This document shows positions 9,030-16,991 of a DNA stretch of 58,742 bases, in pieces. This stretch comes from Bacteroidota bacterium (GTDB lineage Bacteria; Bacteroidota; Bacteroidia; Bacteroidales; F082). Each line of letters begins with the position of its first letter. Position 1 is the first letter of the stretch. The stretch covers positions 1 through 58,742 of the forward strand of contig JAERTF010000133.1 of NCBI GenBank assembly GCA_016845105.1. Reading direction: 5' to 3'. Position numbers and translations under genes: made by a program. Under the pieces are notes generated by a model, which was given only the letters and a program-made list of their open reading frames with translations, searched no databases and was not told the DNA's origin.

Positions 9030-10994
9030 TTAGGGGATAGGGTAAATTTTATCACTATTCCTATTACCTGTTTCATTAAGATACCAATTTGGAGATAATG
9101 ATCCTCCGGATTCGGCCCATTCTACAAATTTAAGATAGGCAGTTTCAATGGAGTTTGATTCTGAAGGATAATCGAAATTTACTGGTAAATGAATTGCCCA
9201 TGGCAAATTGTTTGATGTTTGGTAGTACTTAGATGTAGTTGGATTACTATCATCATTACCTGTTCCAAACTTATCTGTATCTGCCAAATCAGTATTCGTT
9301 TTCCCCGATAAATGAACCTCATAACCTCTGAGTTGGTTTGCAACTAAAAATGGGTTATATGGGGCTGTTCCCAAGGCTGGGATATCAAAACTTCCATTAA
9401 AAGCTATTGTAATGTCAATATCTACAGGACTATAATAAGTATGTGATGGAACGGTATTTATAAACCCCGTTAAATCAAATAAAGTGTGTGCATCTTCAAA
9501 AACAGGAACGACTGCATTTGTTTGTCCGGATTCTGTTCCGTTATCACTTAAAGAAAATACAGATCCATTAATAACCTGTCCGCTAACTGAAGTAATTGTT
9601 GATGGGCTTACAGGGTACTCAACTGCAAATCCATTTAAAAATCCGGCACCTGTTGCTTTTACTATGTATTTACTGGCAATTTCTACTACCTTATTCGAAG
9701 CATTAGTAATAACATTATAATTGTAGTCAATTACTAAATCATTAAAGTCATAATCTCCTTTTACAGGCCATAAATCCTCATAAGCTAGTGTTGCATATAC
9801 TCCTTGTCCTGGGCTATAGTTATTGTAAGCTTTATTAGGATCATCTGGGTAATCATCTGTAGAGTTTGGAACACCATCATTGTCAGAATCATCCATTGTT
9901 TGTCCTTGCTGAATAATTGGAAAACTAGTTACATCTGATACTACTCCAACTTTACCTATACAAATAAATTCAGGGCCATTGGATGAGAAATATCCTACCT
10001 GATATTCTGGTGCTATTAGCATTCCAGTTACGTTTTGAAGAATTTGTTGGATTTGTGCTGTAGTTGCATTGGTTCCAGGAGTAGTATTGCCCCCATTACC
10101 AGTTGTCCAGGTCGACATATTTCCAATTCTCCATCCACTTCCACTATTCTCGGTTTCATCCAGTTTGCAATATATAGTTTGCCAACCAGCATTTACTTCG
10201 TGTTGAAATGTTGCAGCCAAGTCAATGGCAAGAACATTGGTGCCGTCAGTAATTCTTATGTCAGCAATATTATTTGCTGTTGGTCGGGCCTGAACTGTGT
10301 TACCTAGGTAATAGTGATAAGCAATATATTGCCCATACATATCTCCTGAAAATTTGGATGGTGCAATGTAAGATCTAACTCCGCCTCTTGTATCAAAACC
10401 CCAGATAAATTTGTCATTTGAACCCATGGGGCCATTTGGAATTGGTGTATTTGATTCATCAGATGTATAAATAGAATTATCTCTGTAAGGTTGCCACCCA
10501 TCTAGGCCATCTTCGAAATCACTAACTATATCTGTAAAAATTGTTGCCTCTCTCGAAGTTGAGTAAAATGGTGCTTTACCTGTGAAATTAAATTGATGGT
10601 TGAATTCATTACCTTCAATGGCAACCATACCTAAACTTACTCCTGTTATATTTGATGAGATATATAGACTATCACTTATTTTCGAAAATGAAACAACTGT
10701 TTCAAAAGTACCGCTGTTATCAACTCCACCGCTAGCCAATTGAACTCCATCCATATCAGGGTCACCTGAGAAAATAAAAAATTTAGTTCTTTCAAATTTG
10801 GAACTGCCATCGCTAATTATTTGCAAGCGGATAGTGAGATCAGTGGTAGTTTCGTATGTAAAACCATCTGGGACAATGATCTCTTGCAATCCTCCTCCAT
10901 TGTCAGGAGTGGGTTCAACCGGTTTATTACATGATATAATGGTAAGTAATACAAGTGTTAGTATGCTTAGACTAAGTGTAGTTAAATTCTTCAT
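9030..10994 (-). CDS. LruC domain-containing lipoprotein
   Basis: Large exported lipoprotein (654 aa). The signal peptide ends in lipobox TIISC with acylated Cys22. The middle of the protein resembles an extracellular lectin/laminin-G-like sandwich region (SDFEDGLDGWQPYRDNSIYT and onward). Then comes a calcium-binding thrombospondin-type repeat DSDNDGVPNSTDDYPDDPNKAY and a C-terminal LruC domain (YEDLWPVKGDYDFNDLVIDYNYNV), a Bacteroidota/Leptospira family of surface proteins with unknown biochemical role. Probably surface-exposed and possibly adhesive; this is inference from domain content. It is monocistronic, converging with the upstream + gene and separated from prfB by about 165 bases in which I see no gene. 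Confidence 0.88.
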   Translation of the reverse strand: MKNLTTLSLSILTLVLLTIISCNKPVEPTPDNGGGLQEIIVPDGFTYETTTDLTIRLQIISDGSSKFERTKFFIFSGDPDMDGVQLASGGVDNSGTFETVVSFSKISDSLYISSNITGVSLGMVAIEGNEFNHQFNFTGKAPFYSTSREATIFTDIVSDFEDGLDGWQPYRDNSIYTSDESNTPIPNGPMGSNDKFIWGFDTRGGVRSYIAPSKFSGDMYGQYIAYHYYLGNTVQARPTANNIADIRITDGTNVLAIDLAATFQHEVNAGWQTIYCKLDETENSGSGWRIGNMSTWTTGNGGNTTPGTNATTAQIQQILQNVTGMLIAPEYQVGYFSSNGPEFICIGKVGVVSDVTSFPIIQQGQTMDDSDNDGVPNSTDDYPDDPNKAYNNYSPGQGVYATLAYEDLWPVKGDYDFNDLVIDYNYNVITNASNKVVEIASKYIVKATGAGFLNGFAVEYPVSPSTITSVSGQVINGSVFSLSDNGTESGQTNAVVPVFEDAHTLFDLTGFINTVPSHTYYSPVDIDITIAFNGSFDIPALGTAPYNPFLVANQLRGYEVHLSGKTNTDLADTDKFGTGNDDSNPTTSKYYQTSNNLPWAIHLPVNFDYPSESNSIETAYLKFVEWAESGGSLSPNWYLNETGNRNSDKIYPIP

Positions 10995-11159
10995 AGTTCA
11001 TTATTTTGTAATATTTTATATATCAAAATCTAAACCAAAAGTACTTAAATAATTTAAACGGTTTTATATGAGGTTGTTATGGTGTTGTAAGTCTGTTTGG
11101 ATATTCCAATAATGGGAATAGTTTGGTGTTTTGAGAATAAAGTATGGATGCTACTGTGA

Positions 11160-12252
11160 TTAGCTATTACCGCTAAATTCAAGTAAATAGGCTTTTATGA
11201 ATTCATCTAATTCTCCGTCCATTACATTTTGAACATTGGATGTTTCATAATTTGTACGAACATCTTTAACCAATTTATATGGATGCATAACATAGGATCT
11301 TATTTGAGAACCCCATTCAATCTTCTTCTTACTTCCTTCAATTTGATCTATGGCTTCTTGTTTTTTTCGCAGCTCAATTTCATACAACTGAGATTTCAAC
11401 ATCTGCAAAGCCTTTTCTCTATTTTGCAATTGAGATCTTGTTTCCTGACATTCAATTACTAATCCGGACGGATTATGATGTAGCCTAACAGCTGTTTCAA
11501 CCTTATTAACATTTTGACCACCCGGACCACCTGATCTAAATGTATCCCAGCTAATATCTGCTGGATTAACCACAATATCAATGGTATCGTCAACAACAGG
11601 ATAGGCATAAACTGAGGCAAAAGAGGTGTGTCGGCGATTTGCAGAATCAAATGGTGACAGTCGCACTAACCTATGAACTCCATTTTCCCCCTTCAAATAT
11701 CCAAATGCAAACTCTCCGGTAAACTGCAGGGTCACAGTTTTTATTCCAGCTCCATCGCCGGCTTGGTAATCAAGCTCCTTAACCTTGAAGTTATTTCTTT
11801 CACCGTATCGGATATACATGCGCATTAGCATCTCGGCCCAATCCTGACTCTCGGTACCACCAGCTCCAGGATTTATTTTGAGAATAGCATCAAATGAGTC
11901 TTCTTTATTGCTTAGCATTTGCAAAAATTCAAGATCAGCTATGATTTTATCAGTGGTTATAAATTGATCATCCAACTCTTCACGAGAGGCTTCATCCAAT
12001 TCAAAAAATTCTTCAATTGTAATTAAATCATTTATTGATTCTTCAGCATCTTTAAATGCCAGTACCCAGCGTTTTTTTTCTTTTATCCTTTTTAGATGAG
12101 CTTCTGCTGCTTTCGGATCATTCCAAAATGTTGGTGATTGTGTTTGTTCTTCTTCTTCTTCAATCTCCATTTTCTTTCGATCGAAGTCAAAGGTACCCCC
12201 TTAGGGCATCTAGCCTTTCCTTTAATACTCTTCTGCCTTCTGTTGTAAACAT
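11160..12252 (-). CDS. prfB: Peptide chain release factor 2, programmed +1 frameshift
   Basis: Releases peptides at UGA and UAA. Translation starts at ATG 12252 ([21 protein letters not shown]), reaches CTT TGA at 12187-12192 and must shift +1 to continue as [12 protein letters not shown]. The full product is about 363 aa. Visible hallmarks are the stop-codon-reading SPF tripeptide in [13 protein letters not shown] and the catalytic GGQ in [17 protein letters not shown]. The frame downstream of the shift is open from 12188 to 11160. The in-frame TGA is autoregulatory, since low RF2 favours frameshifting, and is not a mutation. recX lies 55 bases upstream on the same strand. Confidence 0.97.
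12186..12201 (-). promoter_or_regulatory. prfB programmed +1 frameshift signal
   Basis: On the - strand the site reads AGG GGG TAC CTT TGA C: an internal Shine-Dalgarno-like AGGGGG (12196-12201), three bases, then the slippery CTT and TGA followed by C. This is almost identical to the E. coli RF2 recoding site. The anti-SD pairing drives the slip even though normal initiation in this phylum makes little use of such sequences. Confidence 0.95.
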
Positions 12253-12307
12253 AAGTGGGGTGTTGTTACAATAAAAAAACTATGATTATTCACTTTAGCT
12301 CTCGAGA

Positions 12308-12760
12308 TTACAATTCTCCTTTAATTATTTTCCAGGATAATTCGGGTTGAAATCCTTTTTGCTGAGCATACTTTACGAGCTTATTATTTTTTCTAAATTC
12401 ATTTTCGTCAACTATTTTCTTTGATGATAGTACTGACTTTAAAATATTGAGGTATTCATCTTGATCCAATGAATTAAGAGCAATTTGAATGGTAAGTTCA
12501 GGCACCTTTTTTTTCATAAGAGCATAGGAAATCTTATTTCTTCCCCAATTATTATTTCTCATCTTTCCAGTTGCAAATGCAAGTGCAAACCTATCTTCAT
12601 TAATGAAGTCTTCTTTCTTTAATTGTAGTATAATTTCACTTACGATTTTTTCACTTACATTCCAGCTTGTTAGTTTTACCTTTACATCAAAAATAGACCG
12701 CTCCTGATAGGCACAAAACTTACGTGCTTTTTCAAGTAAAAATGTATGTTCAGGTGCCAT
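12308..12760 (-). CDS. recX: RecX family regulatory protein
   Basis: Small helical protein that modulates RecA filament growth. It has three-helix RecX repeats: LEKARKFCAYQERSIFDVKVKLTSWNV, INEDRFALAFATGKMRNNNWGRNKISYALMKKKV and a C-terminal repeat ending KYAQQKGFQPELSWKIIKGEL. The ALAFATGKMRNNNWGRNKI segment is the family signature region. 150 aa, the usual size. recA is not in the window. It lies 15 bases downstream of the second FKBP gene on the same strand, so read-through is likely. Confidence 0.9.
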   Translation of the reverse strand: MAPEHTFLLEKARKFCAYQERSIFDVKVKLTSWNVSEKIVSEIILQLKKEDFINEDRFALAFATGKMRNNNWGRNKISYALMKKKVPELTIQIALNSLDQDEYLNILKSVLSSKKIVDENEFRKNNKLVKYAQQKGFQPELSWKIIKGEL

Positions 12761-12775
12761 AATAGTTTATTTATC

Positions 12776-13234
12776 CTAGTTAGTAAAATAGTGAAGTGTT
12801 ATATCAAAAACTAAAACTTCATTGGGGGCAATATCACCAAAACCACTTGGACCATATGCTAATGCTGAAGGAACTACAAGTTTAATTTTCCCTTCCTCAC
12901 CAATTAACTGAATCCCTTCTTGCATTCCAATTATTAGTTCTGATAGGATATTTGTAAAATACTCTTTATCCTCAACTTCAATATTGTTAAGAGTATAGCC
13001 TTTGTACGAAATTGTAACATTTGAATTAAGGGTAGGGTGCTCGGTTGCCCCTGGTTGAGTAATTACATAATATAAACCACTTGATGAAAATACTCCATCT
13101 AAGTTATTGTCAATTACATAGGATTCAATTAATCCACGATCAATTTCTCCCTGATTTGCATCTTTTTTACATGAAGATACCAATAATACCAGGTATAAAA
13201 TTGCAATTGTTCCTATAATACTGTTTTTTATCAT
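12776..13234 (-). CDS. FKBP-type lipoprotein, degenerate active site
   Basis: Secreted lipoprotein of about 152 aa; the lipobox LVSSC places acylated Cys at residue 22. The FKBP fold is recognisable (VTISYKGYTL, GKIKLVVPSALAYGPSGFGDIAPNEVLVFDITL). However, the floor tryptophan of the prolyl-isomerase pocket (GW in active members, kept in its neighbour) is methionine here (IGMQEGIQLIGEEG), and the YxxFD-type strand is lost. It is therefore likely a chaperone or binding protein rather than an active isomerase. ATG at 13234 is chosen: the longer frame from 13282 would start with a non-signal segment upstream of the promoter at 13252-13283. Paralogue of the next gene. Confidence 0.85.
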   Translation of the reverse strand: MIKNSIIGTIAILYLVLLVSSCKKDANQGEIDRGLIESYVIDNNLDGVFSSSGLYYVITQPGATEHPTLNSNVTISYKGYTLNNIEVEDKEYFTNILSELIIGMQEGIQLIGEEGKIKLVVPSALAYGPSGFGDIAPNEVLVFDITLHYFTN

Positions 13235-13251
13235 AATTACGTTCTTTGAAA

Positions 13252-13283
13252 CAAAATTACATCTAATCCAATTAATACTCAAA
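13252..13283 (-). promoter_or_regulatory. Probable promoter for the second FKBP gene
   Basis: On the - strand TTTG (13283-13280), 20 bases, then TAATTTTG (13259-13252). It overlaps the 3' end of the upstream FKBP paralogue and places transcription start close to the ATG at 13234, supporting that start. Confidence 0.5.
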
Positions 13284-13730
13284 AGATATTAATGATATAT
13301 CAAAAGCAAGAACTTCATTTGGTCCAATATCGCCTTTTCCATTATATCCATATGCTAAACCAGATGGTATTATAAGAGTAATTTTACCGCCTGCGCCAAT
13401 ATACTGTAAACCTTGTTTCCATCCCCTTATAAACCCCGACAGAGGAGATGTTATAGGATCATCACTTTCTTCAAATACAACTCCATCTAATCTATATCCT
13501 TTGTACATTACGGTAACTGTGGAATTGATGTCTGGATGATCTTCTCCTCCTGCTTCTTCTATTACATAATAAAGTCCACTTTCGTTAAACTGGCCAACAA
13601 GGTTATTGTCAGACACATAGTTCTCAATAATTTCCCTATCAAGTTCGGCTTGATCAGTCTTTTTACAGGAAGAAATCAATAAGCTTAATACCAGAATTGA
13701 TAAAATTGCAACAATATTTAGTTTTATCAT
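13272..13730 (-). CDS. FKBP-type peptidyl-prolyl isomerase lipoprotein
   Basis: 152-aa envelope lipoprotein (lipobox LISSC, Cys22) with a C-terminal FKBP domain: VTVMYKGYRLDGVVFEES, FIRGWKQGLQYIGAGGKITLIIPSGLAYG and IGPNEVLAFDISLISF. Pocket tryptophan and the LAYG loop are present, so isomerase activity is plausible. It is tandem with a more degenerate paralogue and shares the same layout, lipobox and length, which indicates local duplication. A TAAATTTG -7-like element on the - strand lies at 13751-13758. Confidence 0.9.
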   Translation of the reverse strand: MIKLNIVAILSILVLSLLISSCKKTDQAELDREIIENYVSDNNLVGQFNESGLYYVIEEAGGEDHPDINSTVTVMYKGYRLDGVVFEESDDPITSPLSGFIRGWKQGLQYIGAGGKITLIIPSGLAYGYNGKGDIGPNEVLAFDISLISFEY

Positions 13731-13845
13731 TGTTAGAATAATTTTGTTGACAAATTTACATATTTTACTTCTTTTTTTATCATAATTAATATGTTATCCA
13801 TAAACATTATTATAGAACAAGAACTGCAAAAAGAGTTAGATATTG

Positions 13846-14529
13846 CTATTGCAATAATTCTGATACCAATTTAGGAACTCCGATCCCCGCTTTTTCATTT
13901 ATGGTGATTAGGTTTTCTACACCTCCAACTTGAAATGCCTTGGGGTCGATATAATATTTAGGAATATCTTCAGGAACATAGTTTATTAAACTTGCTGCAG
14001 GATAAACAGCCATTGATGTTCCTACTACAATTAGAATATCAGCATCGGATATCACTGAAACAGCATTTTCAATCATTGGAACACTTTCTCCAAACCAAAC
14101 TATATGGGGACGCAACTGTGATCCAAGTTCGCATTTATCACCAATTTTTAATTCCCAATTGTCTAAAGTATACACAAGTTCGGGGTCGATAGTACTTCTA
14201 ACTTTTTTTAACTCTCCATGCAAGTGTAGTACATTTTTAGAACCTGCTCGTTCATGAAGATCATCAACATTTTGTGTTACAATTTGTACATTATACTTCT
14301 TCTCGAGTTTAACAAGCCAAAGGTGGCCATTGTTGGGTTCAACTTCGAAAAGTTGTTTTCTGCGCTGGTTATAAAACTCCATTACAAGTTCTGGGTTATT
14401 TTTCCAAGCACCAGGAGTAGCAACATCTTCAACCCTATGGTTTTCCCATAGCCCATTGTTGTCTCTAAAAGTGCTTACTCCACTTTCAGCGCTCATTCCT
14501 GCTCCGGTTAATACAGCTATCTTTTTCAT
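13846..14529 (-). CDS. cobB: Sir2 family NAD-dependent deacylase
   Basis: Removes acyl groups from protein lysines using NAD. The NAD-binding GAGMSAESGVSTFRDNNGLW (residues 9-28), QNVDDLHERAGS, catalytic HLHG and WFGESVP motifs are intact. FYNQRRKQL has the Tyr-x-x-Arg pair that binds succinyl/malonyl groups in CobB/SIRT5, suggesting desuccinylase activity. The structural zinc site is essentially gone: where CobB has two CxxC pairs, this protein has only a single Cys (DKCELGSQLRP). That is common in Bacteroidota sirtuins as far as I recall. 227 aa. It lies downstream of mdh behind a terminator, so probably transcribed separately. Confidence 0.93.
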   Translation of the reverse strand: MKKIAVLTGAGMSAESGVSTFRDNNGLWENHRVEDVATPGAWKNNPELVMEFYNQRRKQLFEVEPNNGHLWLVKLEKKYNVQIVTQNVDDLHERAGSKNVLHLHGELKKVRSTIDPELVYTLDNWELKIGDKCELGSQLRPHIVWFGESVPMIENAVSVISDADILIVVGTSMAVYPAASLINYVPEDIPKYYIDPKAFQVGGVENLITINEKAGIGVPKLVSELLQ

Positions 14530-14560
14530 ATTATTTGGGTGTTTAGGGATTAAAAGTAGT

Positions 14561-14592
14561 AAAAAATAAAAGCGCCCCCAAAAGAGAGCGCT
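14561..14592 (-). terminator. Rho-independent terminator of mdh
   Basis: On the - strand AGCGC (14592-14588), a 12-base loop and GCGCT (14575-14571) are followed by TTTATTTTTT (14570-14561). It lies 47 bases past the mdh stop codon. Confidence 0.75.
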
Positions 14593-14638
14593 CTAAGCCT
14601 AAACAAGAATCGCAACCATTAATGATTAGGCAGTACCA

Positions 14639-15580
14639 TTATTCGAATAATTTCATATCATCTAGAATTTTCATAACTCCTTTTACAGAGTCGGAAGATG
14701 TCTTTAGTAGTTTCTTTTCATCCTTATCAAGGTCGATCTCTATTATTTCTTCAATGCCATCTTTTCCAAGTTTAACTGGGACACCCAAAAATACATCCTT
14801 TAATCCATATTCACCATTAAGATATGCACATAATGGCACAACTTTTTTCTGATCATCAACAATTGCCTCAACAAGCTGTGCTGCCGCTGCACCTGGCGCA
14901 TACCATGCACTTGTTCCCATTAGGTTAACAAGTTCTCCTCCACCCTTTTTTGTCCTTTCAACAATTTTATCAATTTCTATTTTACCCAAAAGCTGAGTGA
15001 TTGGGATACCGTTTATGGATGTATATCGAGGAAGAGGAACCATAGTATCGCCATGGCCACCAAGTAACATAGCATGAATATCGATAGGTGTAACGTTTAA
15101 TGCATCAGCAATAAATGCTCTGTATCTACCAGTGTCAAGAGTTCCTGCCATACCAAAAACTTTCCTGGAGGGTTTGTTTGAAGCCTGATAAGCAGCATAT
15201 GTCATAACATCCAACGGATTACTAACTACAATAATAATTGCATCTGGTGAATACTTTATGGCTTTTTCTGTAACATCTTTAACAATATTAGCATTTGTTT
15301 TTATTAAGTCATCACGAGACATCCCAGGTTTACGAGGGATACCTGATGTTATAACGATTATACCAGATCCTTTGGTTTTTAGATAATCATTAGTTACTCC
15401 TGTAACGCGAGTGTTGAAGTGGTTGATGGCGGCAGTTTGCCATATGTCAAGTGCTTTTCCTTCGGCAATTCCTTCTTTAACGTCAAGAAGGACTACTTCT
15501 TTAGCAAGATCTTTGTGAGCAATAACATTGGCACATGTTGCACCTACATTACCAGCTCCAATAACAGTTATTTTTTGCAT
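14639..15580 (-). CDS. mdh: Malate dehydrogenase
   Basis: NAD-dependent malate/oxaloacetate interconversion in the TCA cycle. LDH-like type III MDH of about 313 aa. The Rossmann GAGNVGATCAN is at residues 7-17, with substrate-binding arginines in ITSGIPRKPGMSRDDL, the NPLDVMTY segment, and catalytic His in LLGGHGDTMVPLPR. The start is ATG 15580 (MQKITVIGAGN); a longer frame to 15655 overlaps the promoter at 15625-15656 and encodes an unconserved basic leader. Single-gene unit with its own terminator. Confidence 0.97.
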   Translation of the reverse strand: MQKITVIGAGNVGATCANVIAHKDLAKEVVLLDVKEGIAEGKALDIWQTAAINHFNTRVTGVTNDYLKTKGSGIIVITSGIPRKPGMSRDDLIKTNANIVKDVTEKAIKYSPDAIIIVVSNPLDVMTYAAYQASNKPSRKVFGMAGTLDTGRYRAFIADALNVTPIDIHAMLLGGHGDTMVPLPRYTSINGIPITQLLGKIEIDKIVERTKKGGGELVNLMGTSAWYAPGAAAAQLVEAIVDDQKKVVPLCAYLNGEYGLKDVFLGVPVKLGKDGIEEIIEIDLDKDEKKLLKTSSDSVKGVMKILDDMKLFE

Positions 15581-15624
15581 TTTGTACGGTTTTTTTTTAC
15601 GTTTAACCTTTAGTTTCATTACCG

Positions 15625-15656
15625 CAAATGTAGTAATATTAGGATTACTGTACAAA
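15625..15656 (-). promoter_or_regulatory. Probable mdh promoter
   Basis: On the - strand TTTG (15656-15653), exactly 20 bases, then TACATTTG (15632-15625), a very good match to the Bacteroidota consensus. It fixes the mdh start at 15580. Confidence 0.65.
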
Positions 15657-15783
15657 TACCTTTATTCTGAGCTTAAAGTTCAGATATACTTGTATTTAAT
15701 ACTTTGTTTTATAGATTAATTGAGACATTAAATAAGATATTTTATACTATAAATGTACGTTTCTAGATATGTTTTGAGTAACA

Positions 15784-15863
15784 CAACTTTTGGGTTGTAT
15801 TTAAATATATGTTGTATTCTTTAATCGAAATAATGTAAAAATTCAACTTTTGTTTGTATTCTT
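15784..15863 (+). repeat. Short direct repeats upstream of the P-loop kinase-like gene
   Basis: CAACTTTTG followed closely by TTGTATT occurs at 15784-15801 and again at 15844-15861, 60 bases apart. TTGTATTCTT is also repeated at 15812-15821 and 15854-15863. They sit in the 360-base spacer between mdh and the divergent kinase-like gene; otherwise this spacer holds only the mdh promoter and no gene I can see. Possible regulator sites; function unknown. Confidence 0.4.
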
Positions 15864-15940
15864 GCATTCCAAACTAAGCTCGACCAATATACTAGTTAAC
15901 TAACTTACTAACAGCTTTATTGAGCTAAATTATTTATAGT

Positions 15941-16576
15941 ATGCAGAATCAAGTATTTGCAATCACCGATAAACATCGTGCAGCAGCCAGAATTATTCTT
16001 GAAAGAGTAATGGCAGATAATCAACCTAAAAATATTGTCACTGTAACAGGTGAAGTTGGAACTGGAAAATCAACAGTTTCTTATTTGTTGGCTAAATATC
16101 TTAAAAAAGAGGGTATTAGGGCCAAGATAATGGATTTGGATGATTATTATAGAATAGCCCCAATTGCCAGAAAAAAGTGGAGGCTAAAACATGGAATCAA
16201 AAGTGTAGGTTTAGATGAATATAATTGGGGTAAGATCTATGAAAATATTCAGGATTTTAAGGAGAACAGAATAGCCAAAATGCCATTGGTTGATATGGTA
16301 ACTGATTATCAAGACGAGCTAATCACCAACTTCAAAGGAATTGATTTTCTAATAATTAAAGGATTGTATTCGATTAAATGTAAGGAGTCGAGGCTTAAGG
16401 TTTTTATTGAATTGTCAACCGAAGAGGCAAGTAAGTTTAATACATACGAGGGAATTGAGGAGTCGGATGAATTTCGATTACAAGTAATGGCCAAAGAACA
16501 AAAGATAGTAAAAGAATTGAAAAAGGAAGCCGATTTTTTCGTCGATTTCGACTCACCCGAAAACTATCATTTATAA
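15941..16576 (+). CDS. P-loop kinase-like protein (uridine kinase / PRK-like fold)
   Basis: 211 aa. Walker A GEVGTGKST at residues 37-45, then DLDDYY at the position where uridine kinases and phosphoribulokinases carry the DxDDxY substrate loop, followed by RKKWRLKHG. The N-terminal ITDKHRAAARIILERVM helix precedes the nucleotide-binding core. The phosphorylated substrate cannot be told from sequence. Conserved small kinases of this form occur widely in Bacteroidota. Monocistronic, ending at a bidirectional terminator. Confidence 0.75.
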   Translation: MQNQVFAITDKHRAAARIILERVMADNQPKNIVTVTGEVGTGKSTVSYLLAKYLKKEGIRAKIMDLDDYYRIAPIARKKWRLKHGIKSVGLDEYNWGKIYENIQDFKENRIAKMPLVDMVTDYQDELITNFKGIDFLIIKGLYSIKCKESRLKVFIELSTEEASKFNTYEGIEESDEFRLQVMAKEQKIVKELKKEADFFVDFDSPENYHL

Positions 16577-16620
16577 AAAAAGGAGCAGATTATATAAAAT
16601 GCTCCTTTAATTTCAGTTTT
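16574..16620. terminator. Bidirectional terminator
   Basis: AGGAGCA (16581-16587) pairs with TGCTCCT (16600-16606) across a 12-base AT loop. On the - strand it is followed by a T-run (the + strand A-run at 16574-16580). On the + strand it is followed by TTTAATTTCAGTTTTTT. It separates the convergent kinase-like gene and the small zinc protein gene. Confidence 0.8.
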
Positions 16621-16626
16621 TTCTGA

Positions 16627-16809
16627 TTAGCCAGCCTGTAAGTCTTCAGCACCTGGTAACATTCCTTCCAGTTGTGTTGGATTGTGGATTAAAGTTGGCA
16701 TATGTTGTGGGCATATCCAATAGTGATTGCTCTTAAAATCTACTGCTAATAATGGTACTTCTTGCTCTCCGCGCTTGCAAAAGAGACACACTTTGCTATT
16801 ATCTTCCAT
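16627..16809 (-). CDS. Small zinc-finger protein, ClpX-finger-like
   Basis: 60 aa. VCLFCKRGEQEVPLL near the N-terminus and WICPQHMPTLI further on give a C-x2-C ... C-x2-H arrangement. Spacing and the FCKRGEQEV string recall the N-terminal C4 zinc finger of ClpX (CSFCGKSQDEV), with the last cysteine replaced by histidine. No other domain. It may be an adaptor or a nucleic-acid-binding protein; function unknown. It has its own terminator and a 180-base spacer upstream with no other gene. Confidence 0.7.
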   Translation of the reverse strand: MEDNSKVCLFCKRGEQEVPLLAVDFKSNHYWICPQHMPTLIHNPTQLEGMLPGAEDLQAG

Positions 16810-16991
16810 TTCTATTATTTTTTAATTTAATAAATTAAGGGGCAAATATCCGAAATTATTTTGATATGCTAAAATTTAAAAAATTCATAGCTATCAGATG
16901 GATAATGAAGAGTAGATTTATATGTACATAATTTGTATTATTGCATAAATAGTATCTTTTAACACTATCTAAATTCATAGTACCTAAATAA

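Noticed and set aside
12187..12189. In-frame TGA in prfB taken as a nonsense mutation
   Set aside because: The context AGGGGG TAC CTT TGA C is the known RF2 +1 recoding signal, and the shifted frame continues correctly.
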